This document shows, piece by piece, positions 49,389 through 57,369 of a stretch of 58,781 bases of DNA; within the stretch, counting starts at the first letter, position 1, and each line of letters opens with the position of its first letter. The stretch is from contig NZ_KE384028.1 of NCBI RefSeq assembly GCF_000423525.1, forward strand, positions 1-58,781, written 5' to 3'. Made by a program: the position numbers and the translations under genes. Below the pieces are notes generated by a model. It did not search any database, was not told where the DNA came from, and saw only the letters and a list, made by a program, of their open reading frames with translations. The stretch is from Proteocatella sphenisci DSM 23131 (GTDB taxonomy: Bacteria > Bacillota > Clostridia > Peptostreptococcales > Filifactoraceae).

Positions 49389-50566
49389 ATGTCCAGATCC
49401 TCCTCAATTTTTTCAACAAGAGTGCGTATTATATCGATGCCTTCTGGCAGACATTTTTCTCCAGTAACATCTTCATAAAACGACTCAAACAGATCGAGCT
49501 TGGATTTTTGGCGAACACTTACAGAAGACCCAATCAAGCTGGAAGGATTTCTCATACGGTCCTTTCTGACAAGCTCCATTGCATTAGGGTAAACGCTCCT
49601 GAGTTTTGCCATAGGGTCCAGCAGTTCACCCGTGTCAGTCAGTATAGCCTTAATATAGTCTTCTCTGCCGTCCTTTTCCTTAAGCGCCGCAGCAATCAGC
49701 TCATCGAGCTCACCTGTTATCACCCTAAAATCTCTCTTTAGAGAAAACGGTATAAAACTAGAAGTGACATTTCCTTTTTCCATAATCTCAACTACAGTTA
49801 TACCTTTTTTTTGCCTTGCTTCAGAAAAAGAATATTTTATAAGAGAGCCCGAGTATCTGATGTTTTCGCTGCCAGATTTTTGAGGACCATGCAGATGGCC
49901 AAGCGCAGTATAATCAAATATACCAAAATGAGAAGCAGATATATGATCAGTGCCCCCAATAGAAAGCGGTTTTTCAGATTCACTTGTTTCAAGAACCAGC
50001 TCATCCTCACCGTCTGCACCCATAGAAGTAATAAATCCGTGAGCCAAAGCAACGTTTCTTTCAGATTTATTTATATCATTTGAAACAGATTCAACAATAG
50101 CTTTCATAGCCATGTCATGAGTACGTATGGAAACATCACCAAATACTTCTCTTACAAGAGCAGGATCAGCAAAAGGAACAGGATAAAAATGCACAGGCCC
50201 AAATTCATCAGCAAGACTTATTTTGGAGACGGATTTTTTAAGAACACCCGCTATGTAGAGGTCACTGTCCTTAAGAAGCGTGCTCGCAAAACCAATTCTT
50301 TCACCGCTGTCATGATTTCCCGAAATAGCTACCACAGGAGTTTTAAGTTCCTTTATAATCTTGTAAAGCATGGAGTTTAAAAGTTCAACCGCCTGAACAG
50401 GAGGAACAGACCGATCATAAAGATCCCCGGCAAATAATATTACGTCAGGTTTTTCATTTTCGATATGAATGTAGAGTTGCTCAATCACGTGAGCCTGGTC
50501 CTCTATCATCGAAAATCCATTCACCATCTTCCCCAGATGCAGGTCGCTAAGATGAAATATTTTCAA
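49385..50566 (-). CDS. sbcD: Exonuclease SbcD (Mre11-like nuclease)
   Basis: This 393-residue metallophosphoesterase nuclease has the phosphoesterase motifs HLSDLHLGK, FAGDLYDRSVPP, ISGNHDSGER and LGHLHGPQ in order. It is the nuclease of the SbcCD complex. The gene starts with TTG at 50566 on the minus strand, with a GAAAGGG site and a good promoter at 50581-50608. Confidence 0.94.
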   Translation of the reverse strand: MKIFHLSDLHLGKMVNGFSMIEDQAHVIEQLYIHIENEKPDVILFAGDLYDRSVPPVQAVELLNSMLYKIIKELKTPVVAISGNHDSGERIGFASTLLKDSDLYIAGVLKKSVSKISLADEFGPVHFYPVPFADPALVREVFGDVSIRTHDMAMKAIVESVSNDINKSERNVALAHGFITSMGADGEDELVLETSESEKPLSIGGTDHISASHFGIFDYTALGHLHGPQKSGSENIRYSGSLIKYSFSEARQKKGITVVEIMEKGNVTSSFIPFSLKRDFRVITGELDELIAAALKEKDGREDYIKAILTDTGELLDPMAKLRSVYPNAMELVRKDRMRNPSSLIGSSVSVRQKSKLDLFESFYEDVTGEKCLPEGIDIIRTLVEKIEEDLDI

Positions 50567-50580
50567 AAAAACACGCCCTT

Positions 50581-50608
50581 TCTATATAAAGACACATAAA
50601 AATGTCAA
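50581..50608 (-). promoter_or_regulatory. SigA-type promoter of sbcDC
   Basis: On the minus strand TTGACA (plus coordinates 50603-50608) and TATAGA (50581-50586) are 16 bases apart, ending just 15 bases before the sbcD start codon, which implies a very short leader. Confidence 0.65.
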
Positions 50609-50765
50609 TTAAATCAAATACTGATTTTAAGTATATATCTTGCAAAAACCATTGTCAAGCGAGCTTATTCAGTCAGTTGCAACCACCAGTTGACAAATTA
50701 TCAAGTCAAAATGCTAGTACGCAACCACAAAAGAGGGTAATATATATATAAAAGGAGTGAAAAAT

Positions 50766-51749
50766 ATGATACTTGCGGATAAAATTATACTTTTAAGAAA
50801 GAAAAATGCCTGGTCTCAAGAAGAACTCGCCGAGAAACTAAATGTATCAAGACAGTCAATATCAAAATGGGAAGGAGCACAGTCAATTCCTGCAATGGAT
50901 AAAATACTTCAACTCAGCGAGATATTTGGAGTAACCACAGATTTTCTTCTCAAAGACAGCATAGAGCATGAAGAATACACAGAGACTCAGCTTAACGAAG
51001 ACAGATCCCAGCCAAGGCACATATCCATGGAAGAGGCAAATCGTTTTCTGGAAATAAAGAAAAACAGCGCTCCATCCATCGCCCTTGGAGTCGCAATGTG
51101 CATCATGGCGCCGACCGTGCTGTTTCTGATAACAAACAGCTATGTGTCAGGACTGCTCTCCATAAGCGAAAAAAGCGCCGTCTCCGCTTCAATGACGATA
51201 TTTTTTCTTATCATAGCTTCAGCGGTAGTAATATTTATAAAGACAGGAAACCTCACCCAGGACTATGAATATCTGAGGACAGAACCTATAGAGACAGAAT
51301 ATGGCGTTACAGGAATGGTAAAGGCCAAAAGAGAAGCCTTCAAGGAGACTTACGGAAAGAACAACATAATAGGGATCACGCTCTGCATCCTTTCAGCGCT
51401 TCCGATAATAGTGACATCGCTCAACACGGAAAATGACCTCTATATTTCTATAGGGCTCAGTATAACCCTTCTGATGGTAGCAGTTGGAGTGTATCACATG
51501 GTGCTTTCAGGGACGATATGGTCAAGCTACAAAATGCTCCTTCAGGAAGAGGAATTTACTCCGGAAGGCAAGGAAAAAGCCAAAGCCTTTGGAAGCGTTG
51601 CCGGCATATACTGGCTGCTCGCTACAGCAATCTACCTTTTCATGAGTTTCTATTCAAATGCCTGGGACAGGACCTGGATCATCTGGCCAGTTGCAGGAGT
51701 GCTTTTTGCAGCAGTTTCTTTAATATTTAATTGCAAAAAAACCAAATGA
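50766..51749 (+). CDS. XRE-family HTH regulator with a membrane domain
   Basis: This 327-residue protein has an N-terminal Cro/CI-type DNA-binding domain (LRKKNAWSQEELAEKLNVSR followed by QSISKWEGAQSIP, residues about 9-45) joined to about six transmembrane helices from residue 100 on. Such membrane-tethered regulators are common in clostridia and often respond to envelope or metabolite signals. ATG 50766 follows AAAGGAG; a GTG at 50757 lies inside that site. The upstream region has two GCAACCAC copies 42 bp apart (50679 and 50721). It ends 30 bases before the WYL regulator gene and is probably cotranscribed with it. Confidence 0.85.
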   Translation: MILADKIILLRKKNAWSQEELAEKLNVSRQSISKWEGAQSIPAMDKILQLSEIFGVTTDFLLKDSIEHEEYTETQLNEDRSQPRHISMEEANRFLEIKKNSAPSIALGVAMCIMAPTVLFLITNSYVSGLLSISEKSAVSASMTIFFLIIASAVVIFIKTGNLTQDYEYLRTEPIETEYGVTGMVKAKREAFKETYGKNNIIGITLCILSALPIIVTSLNTENDLYISIGLSITLLMVAVGVYHMVLSGTIWSSYKMLLQEEEFTPEGKEKAKAFGSVAGIYWLLATAIYLFMSFYSNAWDRTWIIWPVAGVLFAAVSLIFNCKKTK

Positions 51750-51779
51750 GCCCTATAATTATTGTAGGGGGAACTAAAT

Positions 51780-52766
51780 ATGGCAAAAAAACCGAATCAG
51801 AAGCTAAAGCTGATCTATATTGCAAAAATTTTACTTGAGCAAACAGACGAAGAAAATGCTCTGACTGTGAGTGAAATACAGGCAGAGCTTGCAAACTATG
51901 GGGTATCAGCAGAAAGAAAAACCGTATACAGCGACATTGAAATGCTCAAAATGGTAGGAATAGACATAGCCGCTCGCAAGTCCAGGACTACCCAGTATTT
52001 TGTAGCGAGTCGGCCTTTCGAACTGGCAGAGCTCAAACTGCTTGTCGATGCAGTCCAGTGCTCCAAATTTATAACACACAAAAAAAGCAGAGAGCTGATA
52101 ATAAAGCTCGAAAAGCTTGCAGGAAGAGAACAGGCAAAACAGCTCAGGCGTCAGGTATATATAGACAGCAGAGTAAAAACCGTAAACGAAAGTATCTATT
52201 ATAATGTAGATACATTGCACAGCGCAATCGCAAACGATAAGAAAGTAACATTCAAGTATTTCGACTATAATACAAACAAAGAAAAGATATACCGCAAAAA
52301 TAAACATACATATAACGAAAGCCCTTACGGAATGCTCTGGGAAGATGATAAATATTATCTCGTGACCTACAGTAACAAATATGGGAACTTCGTGCATTAC
52401 AGAGTCGATAGAATGAAAGACATAGAACTTACAAGTGAAAAGAGAAATCCGCTCCCACCGAGCATGCAGTTTGATATGGCCCAGTATTCAAACAAAATGT
52501 TTAGCATGCACTCAGGGGAAGAACACATAGTAAGGCTGAAATGCAAAAACTCACTTGTAAATGCTATAATAGATAAATTTGGCAATGATATAGAAATGGA
52601 AAAGCTAGATGAAGAAAACTTTTGCATAACACCAAAGCTGCAGGTGAGCACGAATTTTTTTGCATGGCTGTTCAAATTCGGATCAGATATAAAAATAATA
52701 TCACCAGAAGATACAGCTGCAAACTACAGAGAATACATAAAAAAAGTGCTGAGCGAGTACGAATAA
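51780..52766 (+). CDS. WYL-domain transcriptional regulator
   Basis: This 328-residue protein has an N-terminal winged helix (about residues 5-75, with TVSEIQAELANYGVSAERKT) and a WYL domain (about 140-235) with YGMLWEDDKYYLVTYSNKYG and HYRVDRMKDIEL. A C-terminal WCX-like extension follows. WYL proteins bind ligands or nucleic acid and often control defence genes, including CRISPR-Cas systems. The preceding HTH gene is 30 bases upstream. Its stop is 5 bases before the first of two 22-bp promoter-linked repeats, the second of which precedes cas12a. A regulatory link to cas12a is inferred from this position. Confidence 0.88.
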   Translation: MAKKPNQKLKLIYIAKILLEQTDEENALTVSEIQAELANYGVSAERKTVYSDIEMLKMVGIDIAARKSRTTQYFVASRPFELAELKLLVDAVQCSKFITHKKSRELIIKLEKLAGREQAKQLRRQVYIDSRVKTVNESIYYNVDTLHSAIANDKKVTFKYFDYNTNKEKIYRKNKHTYNESPYGMLWEDDKYYLVTYSNKYGNFVHYRVDRMKDIELTSEKRNPLPPSMQFDMAQYSNKMFSMHSGEEHIVRLKCKNSLVNAIIDKFGNDIEMEKLDEENFCITPKLQVSTNFFAWLFKFGSDIKIISPEDTAANYREYIKKVLSEYE

Positions 52767-52770
52767 AGTT

Positions 52771-52809
52771 GTCACTGTCCGTTTTATTGGACTCTTGATT
52801 TGATATAAT
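52771..52809 (+). promoter_or_regulatory. Promoter module copy 1: 22-bp element plus extended -10
   Basis: The 22-bp element at 52771-52792 begins GTCACTGTCC and ends TTATTGGAC. It contains the inverted pair TGTCC-N8-GGAC. Eleven bases later comes TGATATAAT (52801-52809), a perfect extended -10 box. An identical 22-bp element with the same 11-base spacing occurs at 53159 before cas12a. No good -35 box is present, so the element may bind an activator or repressor at that place. Confidence 0.7.
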
Positions 52810-52815
52810 GAAAGA

Positions 52816-52905
52816 GAACTAATAAATCAGTGGGGTATTATAAAAAATATAGCCTAAAAAATCAAGCTGTCTGTCAGGGGGTAATTGGCAGGCAGCTTGG
52901 TTTTT
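52816..52905 (+). ncRNA. Putative short noncoding transcript upstream of cas12a
   Basis: The extended -10 at 52801-52809 predicts a start near 52816, and a strong terminator ends at 52905, giving about 90 nt. No ribosome site with an open frame of useful length is visible inside. No stretch complementary to the CRISPR repeat was seen. An alternative is that the hairpin simply ends the WYL regulator mRNA. Confidence 0.35.
52863..52905 (+). terminator. Rho-independent terminator after the WYL gene / short transcript
   Basis: CAAGCTGTCTGTCA at 52863-52876 pairs with TGGCAGGCAGCTTG at 52886-52899 (14 bp, two G-U pairs) around a 9-base loop, followed by GTTTTT. Confidence 0.85.
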
Positions 52906-52960
52906 GTGTATGTAATAGTTATTTGAAAAGATTTATTTTAATAGGGTATGGAGGAGAATC

Positions 52961-53150
52961 ATGGAATGTGAAGGTAGTACTGGCAAATTAAATATCTAAA
53001 AATTACGAGTTTGAAAAAGAGATTCGTAAATCTAGTGGAAGAAAAGAGTTATCCTGTCCAGACAAAGATTGTCAGCATCCTGTACTTCGCTATTGTAATG
53101 GTGAAATATATTATCAAGTATATACATTTAACCGAGTGTATTTTGTTTAA
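52961..53150 (+). pseudogene. Decayed fragment of a CoiA-like Cys-rich protein
   Basis: A good ribosome site (GGAGGAGAATC) precedes ATG 52961, which reads MECEGSTGKLNI and stops. In the +1 frame the text continues YEFEKEIRKSSGRKELSCPD then KDCQHPVLRYCNGEIYYQ and ends at 53150. The pattern of a CxxxxC pair followed by LRYCNGEI recalls the N-terminal zinc-finger part of CoiA-like proteins. It is frameshifted and truncated, so it is a remnant. It lies between the two promoter modules. Confidence 0.5.
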
Positions 53151-53158
53151 ATAAAACA

Positions 53159-53197
53159 GTCACTGTCCGTTTTATTGGACACAGTATGTGTTATGAT
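53159..53197 (+). promoter_or_regulatory. Promoter module copy 2, upstream of cas12a
   Basis: The same 22-bp element as at 52771 spans 53159-53180. After 11 bases comes TGTTATGAT (53189-53197), an extended -10 box. In this copy the inverted pair is extended to TGTCC-N8-GGACA. Transcription would begin near 53204, 40 bases before the cas12a ATG. The exact repetition of element and spacing marks it as a functional promoter module. Confidence 0.75.
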
Positions 53198-53243
53198 TAT
53201 CTTATATATTAGTACCTCGAATATGAACATGGAAGGAGTATTT

Positions 53244-56200
53244 ATGGAAAATTTTAAAAACTTGTATCCAATAAACAAAACACTTCGATTTGAATTAAGA
53301 CCCTATGGAAAAACATTGGAAAATTTTAAAAAATCCGGACTTTTAGAAAAAGATGCCTTTAAGGCAAATAGTAGACGAAGTATGCAAGCTATAATCGATG
53401 AAAAATTCAAAGAGACTATCGAAGAACGCTTAAAGTACACTGAATTCAGTGAATGTGATCTTGGAAACATGACATCAAAAGATAAAAAAATAACTGATAA
53501 AGCAGCTACAAATTTAAAAAAGCAAGTTATCTTATCTTTTGACGATGAAATATTTAATAATTACCTAAAACCTGATAAAAATATTGACGCATTATTTAAA
53601 AATGATCCTTCAAATCCTGTAATCTCTACATTTAAAGGTTTTACGACATATTTTGTGAATTTTTTTGAAATTCGAAAACATATTTTCAAGGGAGAATCAT
53701 CAGGCTCAATGGCATACCGAATTATAGATGAAAACCTGACAACATACTTGAATAATATTGAAAAAATAAAAAAACTGCCAGAAGAATTAAAATCACAGCT
53801 AGAAGGCATTGATCAGATTGATAAACTTAATAATTATAATGAGTTCATTACACAGTCAGGTATAACACACTATAATGAAATCATCGGCGGTATATCAAAA
53901 TCAGAGAATGTCAAAATACAGGGAATTAATGAAGGAATTAATCTATACTGTCAGAAGAACAAAGTTAAACTTCCTCGACTGACTCCGCTATACAAAATGA
54001 TATTATCAGACAGAGTTTCCAACTCTTTTGTATTAGACACTATTGAAAATGACACAGAATTAATTGAAATGATAAGTGATTTGATTAATAAGACTGAGAT
54101 TTCGCAAGATGTTATAATGTCAGATATTCAAAATATTTTCATAAAATACAAACAACTTGGTAATTTGCCGGGTATCTCATATTCTTCAATAGTTAATGCT
54201 ATTTGCTCGGATTATGACAACAATTTCGGAGATGGGAAGCGAAAAAAATCTTACGAAAATGATCGCAAAAAGCATTTGGAGACTAATGTATACTCCATAA
54301 ATTATATTTCTGAATTGCTTACAGATACCGATGTTTCATCAAATATCAAGATGAGATATAAAGAGCTTGAGCAAAATTATCAGGTTTGCAAAGAAAATTT
54401 TAATGCCACAAACTGGATGAATATTAAAAATATAAAACAATCTGAAAAAACAAACCTTATTAAAGATTTGTTAGATATACTTAAATCGATTCAACGTTTC
54501 TATGATTTGTTTGATATTGTTGACGAAGATAAAAATCCAAGTGCTGAATTTTATACCTGGTTATCAAAAAATGCTGAAAAGCTTGACTTTGAATTCAATT
54601 CTGTATATAACAAGTCACGAAACTATCTCACCAGGAAACAATACTCTGATAAAAAAATCAAGCTGAATTTTGATTCTCCAACATTGGCCAAAGGGTGGGA
54701 TGCTAACAAAGAAATAGATAACTCCACGATTATAATGCGTAAATTTAATAATGACAGAGGCGATTATGATTACTTCCTTGGCATATGGAATAAATCCACA
54801 CCTGCAAATGAAAAAATAATCCCACTGGAGGATAATGGATTATTCGAAAAAATGCAATATAAGCTGTATCCAGATCCTAGTAAGATGTTACCGAAACAAT
54901 TTCTATCAAAAATATGGAAGGCAAAGCATCCTACGACACCTGAATTTGATAAAAAATATAAAGAGGGAAGACATAAAAAAGGTCCTGATTTCGAAAAAGA
55001 ATTCCTGCATGAATTGATTGATTGCTTCAAACATGGTCTTGTTAATCACGATGAAAAATATCAGGATGTTTTTGGCTTCAATCTCCGTAACACTGAAGAT
55101 TATAATTCATATACAGAGTTTCTCGAAGATGTGGAAAGATGCAATTACAATCTTTCATTTAACAAAATTGCTGATACTTCAAACCTTATTAATGATGGGA
55201 AATTGTATGTATTTCAGATATGGTCAAAAGACTTTTCTATTGATTCAAAAGGTACTAAAAACTTGAATACAATCTATTTTGAATCACTATTTTCAGAAGA
55301 AAACATGATAGAAAAAATGTTCAAGCTTTCTGGAGAGGCTGAGATATTCTATCGACCAGCATCGTTGAATTATTGTGAAGATATCATAAAAAAAGGTCAT
55401 CACCATGCAGAATTAAAAGATAAGTTTGACTATCCTATAATAAAAGATAAGCGATATTCACAAGATAAGTTTTTCTTTCATGTGCCAATGGTTATAAATT
55501 ATAAATCTGAGAAACTGAATTCCAAAAGCCTTAACAACCGAACAAATGAAAACCTGGGACAGTTTACACATATTATAGGTATAGACAGGGGCGAGCGGCA
55601 CTTGATTTATTTAACTGTTGTTGATGTTTCCACTGGTGAAATCGTTGAACAGAAACATCTGGACGAAATTATCAATACTGATACCAAGGGAGTTGAACAC
55701 AAAACCCATTATTTGAATAAATTGGAAGAAAAATCTAAAACAAGAGATAACGAGCGTAAATCATGGGAAGCTATTGAAACTATCAAAGAATTAAAAGAAG
55801 GCTATATTTCTCATGTAATTAATGAAATACAAAAGCTGCAAGAAAAATATAATGCCTTAATCGTAATGGAAAATCTTAACTATGGGTTCAAAAACTCACG
55901 AATCAAAGTTGAAAAACAGGTTTATCAAAAATTCGAGACAGCATTGATTAAAAAGTTCAATTATATTATTGATAAAAAAGATCCAGAAACCTATATACAT
56001 GGTTACCAGCTTACAAATCCTATTACCACTCTGGATAAGATTGGAAATCAATCTGGAATAGTGCTGTATATTCCTGCGTGGAATACTTCTAAGATAGATC
56101 CCGTCACAGGATTTGTAAACCTTCTGTACGCAGATGATTTGAAGTATAAAAATCAGGAGCAGGCCAAATCATTCATTCAGAAAATAGACAACATATATTT

Positions 56201-56708
56201 TGAAAATGGAGAGTTTAAATTTGATATTGATTTTTCCAAATGGAATAATCGCTACTCAATAAGTAAAACTAAATGGACGTTAACAAGTTATGGGACTCGC
56301 ATCCAGACATTTAGAAATCCCCAGAAAAACAATAAGTGGGATTCTGCTGAATATGATTTGACAGAAGAGTTTAAATTAATTTTAAATATAGACGGAACGT
56401 TAAAGTCACAGGACGTAGAAACATACAAAAAATTCATGTCTTTATTTAAACTAATGCTACAGCTTCGAAACTCTGTTACAGGAACCGACATTGATTATAT
56501 GATCTCTCCTGTCACTGATAAAACAGGAACACATTTCGATTCAAGAGAAAATATTAAAAATCTTCCTGCCGATGCAGATGCCAATGGTGCCTACAACATT
56601 GCGCGCAAAGGAATAATGGCTATTGAAAATATAATGAACGGTATAAGCGATCCACTAAAAATAAGCAACGAAGACTATTTAAAGTATATTCAGAATCAAC
56701 AGGAATAA
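53244..56708 (+). CDS. cas12a: CRISPR-associated endonuclease Cas12a (type V-A effector)
   Basis: This 1154-residue single-protein effector processes its own pre-crRNA and cuts target DNA. The N terminus ENFKNLYPINKTLRFELRPY is the Cas12a WED-I signature. RuvC motifs are complete: Asp781 in GIDRGERHLIYL, Glu876 in IVMENLNYGF and Asp1112 in DADANGAYNIARKG. The crRNA-processing segment FFFHVPMVINYKSE keeps His and Lys, and LAKGWDANKE lies in the PAM-contact region. It is shorter than the common 1200-1300 residues. ATG 53244 follows AAGGAG (53233-53238); upstream in-frame codons lie in the promoter. CGN Arg and ATT Ile codons are more frequent than in the housekeeping genes, which suggests transfer. 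cas4, cas1, cas2 and the array follow. Confidence 0.97.
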   Translation: MENFKNLYPINKTLRFELRPYGKTLENFKKSGLLEKDAFKANSRRSMQAIIDEKFKETIEERLKYTEFSECDLGNMTSKDKKITDKAATNLKKQVILSFDDEIFNNYLKPDKNIDALFKNDPSNPVISTFKGFTTYFVNFFEIRKHIFKGESSGSMAYRIIDENLTTYLNNIEKIKKLPEELKSQLEGIDQIDKLNNYNEFITQSGITHYNEIIGGISKSENVKIQGINEGINLYCQKNKVKLPRLTPLYKMILSDRVSNSFVLDTIENDTELIEMISDLINKTEISQDVIMSDIQNIFIKYKQLGNLPGISYSSIVNAICSDYDNNFGDGKRKKSYENDRKKHLETNVYSINYISELLTDTDVSSNIKMRYKELEQNYQVCKENFNATNWMNIKNIKQSEKTNLIKDLLDILKSIQRFYDLFDIVDEDKNPSAEFYTWLSKNAEKLDFEFNSVYNKSRNYLTRKQYSDKKIKLNFDSPTLAKGWDANKEIDNSTIIMRKFNNDRGDYDYFLGIWNKSTPANEKIIPLEDNGLFEKMQYKLYPDPSKMLPKQFLSKIWKAKHPTTPEFDKKYKEGRHKKGPDFEKEFLHELIDCFKHGLVNHDEKYQDVFGFNLRNTEDYNSYTEFLEDVERCNYNLSFNKIADTSNLINDGKLYVFQIWSKDFSIDSKGTKNLNTIYFESLFSEENMIEKMFKLSGEAEIFYRPASLNYCEDIIKKGHHHAELKDKFDYPIIKDKRYSQDKFFFHVPMVINYKSEKLNSKSLNNRTNENLGQFTHIIGIDRGERHLIYLTVVDVSTGEIVEQKHLDEIINTDTKGVEHKTHYLNKLEEKSKTRDNERKSWEAIETIKELKEGYISHVINEIQKLQEKYNALIVMENLNYGFKNSRIKVEKQVYQKFETALIKKFNYIIDKKDPETYIHGYQLTNPITTLDKIGNQSGIVLYIPAWNTSKIDPVTGFVNLLYADDLKYKNQEQAKSFIQKIDNIYFENGEFKFDIDFSKWNNRYSISKTKWTLTSYGTRIQTFRNPQKNNKWDSAEYDLTEEFKLILNIDGTLKSQDVETYKKFMSLFKLMLQLRNSVTGTDIDYMISPVTDKTGTHFDSRENIKNLPADADANGAYNIARKGIMAIENIMNGISDPLKISNEDYLKYIQNQQE

Positions 56709-56718
56709 TACTTATTCA

Positions 56719-56765
56719 TTCACTGAACTTTGCACATATAATTTTAAAGTGCAAAGTTCAGTGAA
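56719..56765. repeat. 17-bp perfect inverted repeat between cas12a and cas4
   Basis: TTCACTGAACTTTGCAC at 56719-56735 and its exact complement at 56749-56765 enclose a 13-base AT loop. A TAATTTTT stretch follows five bases later. It could end most cas12a transcripts, or act as a processing or attenuation hairpin that lowers expression of the adaptation genes. It fills most of the 100-base gap between the two genes. Confidence 0.8.
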
Positions 56766-56808
56766 CAAGTAATTTTTCGGAAGCTGAAAGAAAGGAAAAT
56801 TTTCCCAG

Positions 56809-57369
56809 ATGGAGCAATTAATAAGAATTTCAAACCTGAATGATTTTATTTTTTGTCCTGCAAGCATATATTACCATGGGATGTACGAAGAATTAGACCG
56901 TTCTGTTTATCAGGAGATAGACCAGATACGTGGGACGTTTGTTCATGAATCAGTTGACAAATCTACATACTCAACTCGAAAAGACATCTTGCAGGGTATT
57001 GAAGTTTTTTCAGAAATATATCAAATCATCGGGAAAATTGATATATTTGACAAAAAAACAAGGACATTAACGGAGCGTAAAAACAAAATCACAACTATAT
57101 ACGATGGATATGTCTTCCAACTTTATGCTCAGTATTTTTGCATGATTGAACAGGGGTTTAATGTAAAATATCTAAGGCTGTATTCATATTCAGATAATAA
57201 ATCTTATTCTATCAAATTGCCTGAAGACGACTTTGAAATGTTCCAGAAATTCAATAATTTGACAATCAATATTGCAAATTTTGATTTAATAAATTTTCGA
57301 CAAGAAAACAGAGAAAAGTGCAATAGATGCATCTATGCGCCGCTTTGTGTTAATGGGGGAGAAATATAA
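56809..57369 (+). CDS. cas4: CRISPR-associated exonuclease Cas4
   Basis: This 186-residue RecB-like nuclease trims prespacers and helps select the PAM during spacer acquisition. The iron-sulfur ligands are Cys16 (FIFCPASIYYH) and Cys171, Cys174, Cys180 (CNRCIYAPLC). Nuclease residues are His46, Asp78 (GKIDIF) and the Glu89-x-Lys91 pair in TERKNK. The cas4-cas1-cas2 order is usual for type V-A. Its stop overlaps the cas1 start by one base. Confidence 0.94.
   Translation: MEQLIRISNLNDFIFCPASIYYHGMYEELDRSVYQEIDQIRGTFVHESVDKSTYSTRKDILQGIEVFSEIYQIIGKIDIFDKKTRTLTERKNKITTIYDGYVFQLYAQYFCMIEQGFNVKYLRLYSYSDNKSYSIKLPEDDFEMFQKFNNLTINIANFDLINFRQENREKCNRCIYAPLCVNGGEI

Noticed and set aside
46248-50566. 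Many long open frames on the plus strand opposite sbcC and sbcD
   Set aside because: They are antisense shadows of two well-supported genes and carry no motifs or ribosome sites.
52771-53180. The two 22-bp copies as ends of a complete insertion sequence
   Set aside because: They are direct rather than inverted, no transposase is between them, and both keep the same spacing to a -10 box, which fits promoters better; an old mobile-element origin remains possible.
53175-53243. Upstream start for cas12a adding 23 residues
   Set aside because: The codons overlap the promoter module and the extra residues are not part of Cas12a; ATG 53244 has a strong ribosome site.
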